A stretch of DNA of 64,000 bases from Humulus lupulus. Lineage: Eukaryota; Streptophyta; Magnoliopsida; Rosales; Cannabaceae. Under the pieces are notes generated by a model. The model ran no database searches. It saw only the letters and a program-made list of their open reading frames with translations, and was not told where the DNA came from. The stretch is from NCBI RefSeq assembly GCF_963169125.1, contig NC_084797.1, positions 94,955,868 through 95,019,867 on the forward strand. The letters are read 5' to 3'. A program made the translations under genes and the position numbers. Shown in pieces: positions 1 through 9,710 of the stretch. Within the stretch, counting starts at the first letter, position 1. Each line of letters starts with the position of its first letter.

Positions 1-1829
1 ATTTGTTGGCGATGTCTCAAATAGCAAGGCCTATAGGCTATTATACATGGAGTCTAATTTCATATTTGAATAAAAATAAGTGGAGTTCTTTGAGAATATG
101 TTATAACTCTCAAGAATCCACAGGTGTTGGAGAATCTCTTAAAGAGAAAGAACCAAAGGTTGATGAACAACCTATATTGCCTCAGAGAAGAAAAAAACTT
201 AAATAGTTGTAATCAAATGAGACATGTTATCAAGTGGAGATACCCTACTTATTAGAGGGAAACCTTAAAGAAGTCACATGGAAATTTTCTATGGCTCTTC
301 AAGTTGAGGATGATCCCAAAACATTACAAGAAGCGATGTCTTCGAGAGACTCCGCATTTTGGAAGAAGGCATTAAATGATGAGATTGATTCAATTATTTC
401 AAACCACATTTGATAATTCGTAGACCTTCCACAAGGTTCAAAACTAATTGAGTGCAAGTGGGTATTTCAAAAGAAATATCACATTGATGGCACATTACAA
501 ACCTTCAAGGCGAGACTAGTAGCCAAAGGGTTTGAACAAAAGGAAGGAATCGATTATTTTGACACGCACTATAAGAGTATTATTTTCCTTATCATCAATA
601 TATAACCTTAATGTTCATCAAATAGATCTCAGAACGACATTCCTAAATGTAGATCTCAATGAGGAGATTTATATGGAACAACCGGAGGGTTTTGTACTAT
701 AGGGAAATGAACATAAAGTGCCTCGGCTTGTTAAATAATTACATGGTTTAAGCCAAGTATCAAAAAATGGCATGAGAAATTTGATAAAACCATAATTTCG
801 GATGGGTTTAGACACAATAATGTGGACAAGTGCTTTTATTCTAAGACTTGTGATAACTATGTCATCTTGGTGTGTCTATATGTTGATGATATGTTGATTT
901 TGAGTAATGAGATGAAAGACATAATATAAACGAAGAAGTTTCTATCTTCCACTTTCAAGATGAAAAACCTTGGATAGGTTGATACCATATTGGGTATAAA
1001 ATTTAGAAGAAATAGTGGGGGTTATGCCTTAAGTCAAGAACACTATGTTGAGAAAGTGTTTGACAAGTTTAGTCATCTCAAAATCAAAGAGACAAATACA
1101 CCATTTCATTCAAGCATAAAGCTTGAAAATAATAATGGTAGAGTGGTGGCTCAACTTGAGTATGCAAGTGTATTAGGGAGTCTAATGTACGCCGCTCATT
1201 GTACAAGAGCGGATATTGCATATGCGGTTAGTGAACTTAGTAGGTTTACTAGCAATCCAAATATGGAACATTGGAAAGTAATTGAGAGAGTTCTAGGATA
1301 CATTAAAAGGACCAAGAAATTAGGCCTCCAATATTCAAAGTTCTCGAAGATACTTGAAGGATATACCGATGCAAGTTGGATATCGAGTGTGTGAGATAAT
1401 CTCTCCACAAGTGCTTGGGTGTTTATGCTCGGAGGAGGAGTGGTTTCTTGGGGTTCCAAGAGACAAACATGTATTTCACACTCAACAATGGAGGAAGAGT
1501 TTATATCTTTAGCGGCAAGTGGCAAAGAGGTCGATTGACTTAGAGATCTATTGTTGGATATCTCAATCTTCGCGGATGAGGTATCAACAATCTCAATATA
1601 TTGTGATAGTCAAGCCACGCTAAATATAACTTATCATAGCATATATAATGGGAAGTCTAGATGTATAAGTTTAAGACATGAATATGTGAGACAATTGATT
1701 CGAGGAGGAATCATATCAATCTCATATGTTAAGATAGGTGAGAACTTAGCAGATCCATTTACAAGACCTCTTGCGAATACGTTAGTAAGTTCCACTTCAC
1801 AAGGGATGGGAGTAAAATTCCTAAAATAA
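1..1829 (+). pseudogene. Ty1/copia pol remnant (RT and RNase H), Cop-1
   Basis: This is the end of a copia polyprotein: reverse transcriptase copies the element RNA and RNase H removes it. Residues typical of the copia RT N-terminus (SRDSAFWKKALNDEIDSI, then [17 protein letters not shown]) are readable around 340-560. The catalytic YVDDM lies at 879-893. The clean stretch 990-1394 holds the RT C-terminus (LGSLMYAAHCTRADIAYAV) and the start of RNase H (GYTDASW). The RNase H end (SIYCDSQATLN, then ENLADPFTRPL) lies at about 1575-1770. There are many stops and frameshifts (for example near 410, 735 and at 1392), so no protein can be made. Gag, protease and integrase lie outside the window. The class is certain; the copia lineage is not assigned. 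Confidence 0.93.
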
Positions 1830-2382
1830 TATATTCACCAATGATGGCAAACCAACTCCAAACTTGTGAACATCAAGGGCAAGAGTTCAATGGGTAAGAA
1901 CAAGTTATTGGGTGAATAGTTTCAACACTAACAAAGTTGTGAGTTACATCCGAGGATGGTTAGTGTTGGTTGCTACCAAGTAAGGGTTAAGCCTAGGATT
2001 TTTAATGAAGTTTAGTTGTGTGAAACAAGCATCTCTAAAGGTTCAAAGATGTTGTAAGAAATTCACCTATGTTAACTTAGAGGTGGTGCCGCCTCTCATG
2101 GGAGTTGGAGTTTTCTCCTCGGAAAGTTCATGAAAAAGATGGGCACAAGGCCATGAAAAGTGCTAAGAGCGACAGTGGGAAAATGAATGGTCAAGTGGAG
2201 GTGTGTGAGGTGCTACCGGTCCTATCATTAAAGAGTCATTGGTTCAATCTCTTAGACCCCAATGACTTCGATAAGGCTTTGTAATACTTTCACTAAGGTA
2301 AAATTCAAATTGAAAGATACTTTGTTTTATGCACCAAAACTATTAAGCTAAGAAGAGAGGATTATATTTAACCAAGTGGGAA
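1830..2382 (+). other. 3' untranslated stretch of Cop-1
   Basis: This is non-coding sequence between the RNase H stop and the 3' LTR. It ends in the purine-rich AACCAAGTGGGAA directly before the LTR TG, which is the expected polypurine tract that primes plus-strand DNA. I see no other feature in it. Confidence 0.6.
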
Positions 2383-3360
2383 TGTTGAGATTCGTTAAAT
2401 ATAATGGTTAAGATCTTTACACGTTGAGGTGCAAAACACTTAACAATTTTAACAAAAGGAGAAGTGAAAACAAGAGATTCTGTAGAAGACATCTAAAAAT
2501 GGCTTTTTATGGATCTAAAGTGATACAATGAGGTATCCAAACATTCCCAAAAAACATTTGGTAGCATTTGGTGCAATTTTAGGACCATTGGAGGGGTCCA
2601 AAGTCAAAGGGGTGGTGATGCGTCACTCGTAAGTGGCGTAGCGTCGCCAAAATGTGAAGGGGAAGCCCCAATAGGCAATGTATCGCCTACATGCAGGCGG
2701 TACATTGCCTGGACAATCTTTTAGGGTCGTACAATTACATAAATTTCTCCAAATGATGTGTTTTAAATGCTTTAATCCTATTGGTTAGACTAGCGATGAT
2801 GCCTACACTATAAATATGAATTATTAGAGTTTTAAAGTCTTGATCAAACTTTCCAACTCTCTCTCTAACCTCTCTCTCTCTCTCTCTCTCTAGCTCTCAA
2901 AGACCAAAGTTTTCTCCAAGAAACTCATCAAGCTTTGCTTGACTTGCATGAGTTTTAAGGCTTGTTAAATCTCAAAGCTAATTCTACTCAGTTAAAGCTT
3001 CAAGCAATAAGGGAAGGCTTGGAATAGAGATTTTGGACAACAATATTCTTATTGTGTATAAGTGTTAGAAGTTTCTCAAGTTTGAAGAATCAAGTTTCTC
3101 CAAATCAAAGGTTGTATCTATCTAACCCTAACTTTCTTTTGTGTTACTCTATTGCGTTTTCATTGTTAGTATTGATGATTAAATATTTCTAAATTTATCT
3201 TATCATCATTAAATTATTTAGTTTCTTATATTCAAGATTGACATTCATATCATGAGTATGTTTCTTTGATTATCAAGATTTGCAATTAGAGTCTGAAATA
3301 TTGAACTATTCTCATTATTAATTGTTGATTTGCAAAGTGTTAAGTGATGTATTCCCAACA
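2383..3360 (+). repeat. 3' LTR of Cop-1
   Basis: The repeat starts TGTTGAGATTCG right after the polypurine tract and ends CCCAACA, giving TG...CA ends and about 978 bp. A TATA box (TATAAATA) lies at about 2809-2816 and marks the start of the transcribed region. A perfect (TC)10 run at 2871-2890 follows in the leader. The 5' LTR is outside the window, so neither the boundary nor a TSD can be confirmed by comparison; the right edge is inferred from the CAACA end. Confidence 0.75.
2673..2710. repeat. 15-bp hairpin in the Cop-1 LTR
   Basis: AGGCAATGTATCGCC (2673-2687) and GGCGGTACATTGCCT (2696-2710) are inverted copies with one mismatch (a G:U pair in RNA), around an 8-base loop. It lies about 100 bp upstream of the TATA box, in what should be U3. 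Nearby GTGATGCGTCAC and GGCGTAGCGTCGCC are further small inverted repeats. Confidence 0.7.
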
Positions 3361-3892
3361 ATTTAAGTACTTGATGTTGCTTAATAGATTATCAAGAAAT
3401 TTGAGATAGGACTTATTTATAGAAATTCAAATATGCATAAATGATGCATTGGTAAATGTAATAGTTGCTTCAATTAAATATTTTTTCTTGACCTACTGTT
3501 ATTTTGTTTCAAAGTTTTTGAGTCTTTATAAAGATGATGAAGTCTTCTAACTCTTCTGAGGAGCTTGGAAAGCATGCAGACTTTGTGCATCACATAAGGG
3601 AAGACGGTTAATATGTTAGGCTTATTGCAACCTTAAGGAGAAGAAAGGAAATCTTTGCTTTGGTGGGTCAAATACTTTTTTTGTATCTTCTGGTGTTAAT
3701 GTGTCTTATGGTTTTTGTGTCTGTTTGCTAATATCAATTGTAAATTGTAACTGTTATGATTCGATTTGAGAGAATAATGAAAAGAAAAGAAAAGAAATTG
3801 TGTATCTGAAATTTTTGTGTTAATATTTGATAAGCTATTTAAGACAAACTTTTTTGATCTTTTATTATTAAACTCACTTCAGTTTCAAATTC
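3361..3892. other. Unassigned intergenic stretch
   Basis: No gene can be supported. A short run at about 3534-3700 reads somewhat like coding sequence (MMKSSNSSEELGKHADFVHH and a hydrophobic tail), but it has a stop and no splice context. It is followed by AT-rich, 3'-UTR-like sequence. It could be a decayed gene end or chance. Confidence 0.4.
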
Positions 3893-3900
3893 CTTAAGAC

Positions 3901-4468
3901 TAGGGGTGGGCATCTGATCCAATCCAATCTTTTTTTTCTAATCCAATCCAATAAAATTTGTAATTGGATTTTAAAAATCACAATAAAATCAAATCCAATT
4001 ATGCTTAAAAATCTAATCGAATCCAATTCAATTAGTTATTGGATAGGTTCGATTTTTTAATTGGATTTCGATTTGGAACCTTATTTTCATTGTTAACTTA
4101 AAATAATAATAAAAAATCACATAAAATCTAAGATTCAATTAGGTTATGTGTTTCTTTTAGGATTTAATTCCCTAATAAGTATAGTAGGGTGGAGAGAAAC
4201 AAGTAGACATCCAATATTAGTGCAATATAAATATTTTTTTATTATATAAAATAAATATAAATTTTTTTAACATATTTTATGTAATTGTATTGGATCAACT
4301 TTTAATTGGATTTTTACAGCATCATCCAATAATCAATCCAATGCAATTAAAATCCAATTTTTCAAATTCAATCCAATCAAATTGTAATTGGATATCCAAT
4401 ATTTTGTAATAGAATTGGATTGGATCGGTTCGATGTAATTGGATTGAAATGGATCTTACCCACCCCTA
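3901..4468. mobile_element. hAT-type MITE (568 bp) with 8-bp TSD
   Basis: The element has terminal inverted repeats: TAGGGGTGGGCAT at the left and TTACCCACCCCTA at the right. It is flanked by CTTAAGAC (3893-3900) and CTTATGAC (4469-4476), an 8-bp target duplication with one change. An 8-bp TSD and a TAGGG(G)TG end are the hallmarks of the hAT superfamily. It has no coding capacity, so it would be moved in trans. The interior is packed with copies of TTGGAT and its reverse ATCCAA, arranged so that the two halves are inverted; these may be subterminal transposase-binding repeats. This is one of the better-defined elements in the window. Confidence 0.88.
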
Positions 4469-4476
4469 CTTATGAC

Positions 4477-5739
4477 CTTGTCTTGATCTAAGGTCTTGAT
4501 ATTATTACATTATGCTTCTTCACAATATATCTCTTCTACATAAAACATGTGTAGATAACATAAATTCTTGGTTTTAACGATATCTTTTGTTAACTTTAAC
4601 GAAATATTCTAAATAGTTAAAGGAATATACTTTTAAAATCAATTAAAAATAAATATTTATTAATTATATTAATATAAATTTAAGTATTAAAAAATATCAT
4701 TAGATATTTATTAATTATATTAATATAAATTGAAATGTTATAAAATATTATTATAATAATATATAACATATAATTATTAAATTCAGATATTATAAAATAT
4801 TATTATTATAATAAAATTATATCATGCAATTAGTAAATTCAAATATTATAAAATTTCATTAAATATTATAAATTCAATTGTTATAAAATATTATTATAAT
4901 AATATATAACATATAATGTTTAATCTTAATTTTCATAAAAAATTTCTAGAATAAATATTTAGTAATTATATTAATATAAATTTAAATATTATAATAATTT
5001 TTAATACAAAACTATATATTTAATAATTATATGAATATAAATTCACATGTTACAAAATATTATTATTACAATAATATATAATACATAATAAATACATTAT
5101 ACAAAAATGTCGTGTGTGTACAAATAATATGATTGTATAACTAAATTAGAAATTAGAGTAACATTTATCTTCTATCAAGAATAAAGATGTTTCTTCTCCA
5201 ATCATTGATGTATGATTTCAATAATATCATAAATGTTTTGTATCTTAAACAGGGCAGCTTGCGATCTAAAATGTTATCATATTATTTTTTTTTAGTTTTT
5301 TTTTCAGCCACGGTCCTTATTATTTACATTTTGTAACACTTAGGTCTCAAAAGTTTATTTTGTATCACTTAAGTCCTCCATTTTTTCAAATCGTATCATT
5401 TAGGCATCTAAATGCTATTTTTATTTCTTTTAAAATACATTAAAAAATACAAAATAAATATAAAATCATTCTTAAAATATTTTGACATTTCATTTATGAC
5501 AATAACAAACATGACATGAGAAATTTTTTTTCATATTTTTATAACTTAAATTAATTATTTATTAAAAAATTACCTGCATTGTTGTTTTTTAATAAATATT
5601 AATAACTATATTATCTCGATTATCTTGATATTATCAATTTTTATTATGTTTATACTTTTTTATTTCATATATTTTTGTAAACTTAATAATGTATATAAAC
5701 TTATTTATGTGCATACATATATGATTAGTTATAAGTTTC
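4477..5739. repeat. AT-rich degenerate repeats
   Basis: From about 4649 to 5090 an imperfect unit of the form TTATTAATTATATTAATATAAATT followed by ATGTTATAAAATATTATTATAAT recurs at least four times. At 5327-5415 a roughly 30-bp unit occurs three times, each carrying GTA(A/T)CA(C/T)TTAGG or GTATCACTTAAG (starts 5333, 5362 and 5393). The rest is simple AT-rich sequence. I see no gene and no clear terminal repeats. Confidence 0.6.
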
Positions 5740-8712
5740 TGTTAACGCGGTTCTTCGCCAACAGGTAATTAAGAGAGGAAGAGAAAGGGATTAGTGCTAA
5801 TAATGAACCGAAACAGATATATGATCTTAGGAAATGGAAAGGTGACTCAAGACACGATTTTTAAGTGGTTCAAAGGTTAAAATCCTTCTACTCCACTAGT
5901 CGATATTATTGTTCTATTCTGGGTATATGATTACAGGATATTTCTTACAAGAGATAATCCAACCCCTATCAACTCCCAGGGTCTCCATATTTATAGGAGA
6001 AGGCACCTGGGAGTTGGTAAGAAGGTCATCCCGTGACCTTCTTACCTATCATATCAATTCTGTGACATTCATGATTAATTCCTAAACCTGACACATAAGT
6101 GTGGTCAAATCGATAGGTAAGGAGATAATGGGCCGCACGGCCCAACCCAGTCGTGGGTGTCTGAATACGCACGTTCCTGCTATGTGTCCGAGAAGTCAGG
6201 GGCATATCAGACACGTGATGTCTGATATATGCACGTTTACCTTGCGTGTGTTGACTTTACAAAGGGTCATAGCCTCCATATTCAGCTCGTACCATGAGCT
6301 GGATAATTAACTCGACCTTCGGCCTTCAGAGTCCAGGCTCAAGTCTTGGGCAATAAAGGCGAACCCTTGGGCTTCCTCGAGCTAAGGAGGTACTGTAACG
6401 CCCCAAATTCACTAATAAGGCTTAAGGGCCTTGATTAGTGTGCCTGGAGGGCATAATGGGAATTATGTGTGATTTTTAATGATTAAGATGCATGATTATG
6501 ATTTTAACCATGTTATATGACTATGTGTATTATGTTATGTGATAATTATGATATGTGATTTGTACCACGTGGGTGTGGTGATATCAATGTGACGCACGTG
6601 CCGAGACGGTCCTAGAAAGCTAGATAATGGTAATTGGTGATTTGGTAACTTCTGTAACTGTTAGTAACCATAGAGAGAAACAGGTTTTGTTGGAAAAGTG
6701 GTAGAACTGTAAAGTAAGTAAAAGAAAAGTGTGCCCTTGAGGTTTAGTTAGAAAGGATATTTGAGGAGGGCCAAAATGGTCTTTTGGCAGTGGTATAGAT
6801 GTCTTTGGATGAGGGAAAAGGATATACACGATTCTTTTATGCTAAGTATAACTGGAGTTAAGACTTGGAAGGCTAGAAAGATCAAGAAGGAAAGGGATAA
6901 TCAAGAACCTAGAAAGCAAAGTGGAGGAGGAGTTGAACTGTGAACTTTGAGGCTAGTAAAGGGCTTAAGGGTGTGGAATCAAGCATATATCAAGGTTTAT
7001 ACTGAGGTAAGGACTTGGTCCCTATTTTGTTAAGTTCTGAATTTGGTTTTAGAAAGAATTAAAAGATAGCCATGGCTTGCCTTGCATGGAATTCAGCTGG
7101 TTTGTTAAGGTGGAATTCAGCTCAAAGCTTGGATTGGAGGAAGCTCAAGTCGAATTTCTGATTGAGGTAAGGGTACTAAATATGTTTGCAATCTCGTAGC
7201 TGTTATGGTTTAAGGATTTAGAGGTCTGGTTTGTACTTTTCTCAAGTTTTGGTTTAAGTGTTTGAATCTGAAACTTTAGTGTGAATTCTGAGAATAGTTG
7301 TGTAATTGAGTTAGATTATGATGTTTATAGGTTGTGGTATGGTCTATTTGGGGTTTTGAGTTGGTTTTGGGGCTTAGGTATAAGTTTGGGATGATTTGGA
7401 GTGATTTGGGTTCGGGAAAAACGCAGGGGAAAACCCAGATTTCCGGGCTCGCGAAGGAGCGTCGTGACGCTGTTCTTGCGCGTCGCGGCGCGAGGCTGTT
7501 TCTGGGTAGAGCAAGTTCTCTGACTTGCTGGGCACCGCGGCTCAAACTTGCTGGGTGTCGCGGCCCTACAGGGCTGCGCCGCGGCGCTAGGCCAATTTCA
7601 GAACATGGGATTTTGCAATTTTGAGCCTTCGCTTCGGGGGTTCGGGGGATGTCTTCGTTGGTTAGTTTTAGGGATTTGGCGAGTTCCGAGAGTGTGGGAT
7701 TGGTTCCGGGAAGTAGTTTTGGATTGATTAGTGACAAGAATGTTTCATTTGTGTTGTGACTAGGTCTTTGGAGAGGCTCGGGGTAGAGGACCGTGCTCGC
7801 GGCTTCGTGGCATCAGAAACTAGTAAATTGAAAGGTAAGAAAACTACACCCGGTTGTAAGATTGTGATGGGACTAAGTTCTCCCGAAAGTTATATCGTGT
7901 CATTGTTGGTATTACGCCATGGGACATGTAAAAGCGGTCTAAGAGTACCGTACATGATTTAAGCGCACAGGGCGCGGATTGGCCACTGGGAGCCAGAAAC
8001 AACGGGATAACAGAGGGAGCAGTCTGAGGGCGCTAGCCCTGGTTATCGTTTGTGAATTGTGAATGTTATGAACTGAAATGCCTAGTATGTGGAATACTTG
8101 ATTATATTGGCTGATGATATATCTGAGTTTATGTGATGCAATGTGAGTTATTGACTTGTCTGTTCATTGTTCATGCTCTGTTGTTGTTGTGTTTTCTTGT
8201 TGGGCCTTGGCTCACGAGTGCTACGTGGTGCAGGTAAAGGCAAGGGCAAGCTGGACAAAGCCTAAGGTGGAGAGCTCCGAGGTGGAATGTACATTGCCAG
8301 CGGTTCGACCGCCACGGTCGAGGAGCGGATCAGGACAAGGATCACAGCTTATTTTGCCTTAGTATGGCTGGTTGTTGTAAATAAACCTTGGGTCTTTTGT
8401 AAACGGTTTTTGAACTTGATATTTTTGGGATCCCATGTAACGGATGATACTTTTTAATGAAAATGTGGCTTTTGAGACCAAAACGCTTTTAACCCTAGTT
8501 CCTATATGGTTTCATCAACAAGATTTTATTTACATGACTTGTTTAGCAAGTCTGGCACTTTATAAACACACAGTGTAACGGTCTTGGCTATCCAGGGCGT
8601 TACATGTACGACCTAATGACGGAAGCTCCGGTCTTGGGGATGTCCACGAGATAATCCTGATTAGGTCGCAGCTCAGCTTGCTAATCAGCCAATGGGAAAA
8701 TCAGGGCGTACA
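5740..8712 (-). repeat. 3' LTR of Tat-1 (split by Tek-1)
   Basis: On the plus strand it runs from TGTTAACGCGGTTC to GGGCGTACA, the reverse of the Tat-4 LTR. Removing the Tek-1 insertion and one TSD copy leaves about 757 bp, against 765 bp in Tat-4. It abuts the polypurine tract at 8713, which fixes it as the 3' LTR. The minus-strand TATAAATA falls at about 5990-5997. Confidence 0.88.
6394..8604 (+). mobile_element. Tek-1: Tekay-type solo LTR in the Tat-1 LTR
   Basis: It starts TGTAACGCCCC and ends GGCGTTACA. The flanks are GGTAC (6389-6393) and TGTAC (8605-8609), matching at 4 of 5 bases, and the Tat-1 LTR is continuous across it once it is removed. At 2,211 bp with no coding domain it is a solo LTR, the product of LTR-LTR recombination. 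It shares its layout with Tek-2 (19146-21542), including GTGCTACGTGGTGCAGGTAAAG near 8218 and the block GGGATCCCATGTA near 8428. A GC-rich palindromic block sits at 7440-7610. Apparent reading frames in it are not genes. Confidence 0.88.
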
Positions 8713-8728
8713 TCTGCCCCCCAAGCCC
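8713..8728 (-). promoter_or_regulatory. Polypurine tract of Tat-1
   Basis: On the minus strand it reads GAGCAGGGGCTTGGGGGGCAGA, ending immediately before the LTR TGTACG. It is the expected primer site for plus-strand DNA synthesis, and the same tract stands before the Tat-4 3' LTR. Confidence 0.8.
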
Positions 8729-8975
8729 CTGCTCTTGGTATACCACGTCGGATAAGGCCACAGTAGAGGCTTTTAGGCTTCCCCATTAACTCTTCACATT
8801 CCACCTCTTACGCAGGCGCCTGATACGTGGAACATCGTGGTTGGTGACGGTACGTCTTACGAGAACCGCATTTAATGGCCTAGCCTATGCCCAGCCGTCG
8901 TTTCATATTTCGAGTGGAGGGCCTCAGATCCCTCATCAGGGCCATCCAACGGCCCTCTACACGTGACCCTTCATG

Positions 8976-8985
8976 TATATAAAAA
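8976..8985 (+). promoter_or_regulatory. TATA box of the Tat-1 antisense gene
   Basis: TATATAAAAA lies about 735 bp upstream of the antisense start codon, on the strand opposite to gag-pol. The equivalent place in Tat-4 keeps TATATAG and the following GGTGGCC. This suggests a real promoter between the antisense gene and the 3' LTR. Transcription would start near 9005-9015. Confidence 0.65.
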
Positions 8986-9208
8986 GGGGTGGCCACCCTA
9001 TGCATGGGCCACCCTTTCATTTGAAATTTCTTAGAACTTCTCTCCTTCTTCTCTCTTCATCTCAGAAGAAAAAATCCTCTTCTCCGTGACTGCTACACTC
9101 AACGTTCAAGAAGCTCAGACGTAAGGATTTCTTCAAAGTTTTGGAAGCCAATACTCCGACGATGCTTTCACCTAGGTGGTACCTTCATCCACCTCCCAGT
9201 CAAACACT

Positions 9209-9702
9209 GTAAGTTTCCTGACCATGTGTTTTTTGAAAATATATTTCACTGTAGCTTAGGTAAATATTTTACTGTAGCCGCATGCAAGGGTTTACTGGGT
9301 TTTGTGGATGCGGAGGGTGAAATCCTTTTAGGTTAGGGTATTTTTGCTGTATGAAATCACTTAAGAGTATTGTTTATAGGATGCTTTTTTTGGGGACGAT
9401 TTCAGGGTAGGACTTTTGACATATTTTGGGTGCAAAACCGGGTAGCTTAGGGGACACGCCTCACAGGCGGTTTTGCCGACCTTGCCTATCGAAACTTTCC
9501 CCCCAAGGAAAATTTTATCCTGACCCTCCTGACACACGGATTCCGAGTAATCGAGGATCTGTTGGGAGCACAGGCGCGTGTTCATTGAACCGCGTGGTCC
9601 CACTCTCCATGGGCTGGGCTTACCTCAGCTCGTGCAAATAACACTTTGTTATTTCCTCATGCTTGGGTCGCCTTTTCTGAAATGTTTTCTTTTGTTCGTT
9701 AG
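9209..9702 (+). other. 5'-UTR intron of the Tat-1 antisense gene
   Basis: A donor CACT/GTAAGT at 9209 and an acceptor TTCGTTAG/GCGACC ending at 9702 bracket about 494 bp, with the start codon 8 bases into the next exon. Tat-4 has the same donor (CACT/GTAAGT) and acceptor (CACTAG/GCGACC). Tat-2 and Tat-6 keep a GTAAG-type or GTAAA-type donor at a similar distance from the TATA box. Confidence 0.65.
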
Positions 9703-9710
9703 GCGACCAG

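Noticed and set aside
3534..3720. Possible end of a host gene
   Set aside because: Only about 20 plausible codons, a stop inside, and no splice or conserved motif; it is kept as unassigned.
5327..5415. Three 30-bp repeats as the end of a Mutator-type element
   Set aside because: No matching inverted copy and no 9-bp duplication could be found within the window.
7276..7737. A 153-codon open frame on the minus strand and a 96-codon frame on the plus strand
   Set aside because: Both lie in the GC-rich palindromic block of the Tek-1 solo LTR, with no domain, no start context and no conservation in the other Tekay LTRs.
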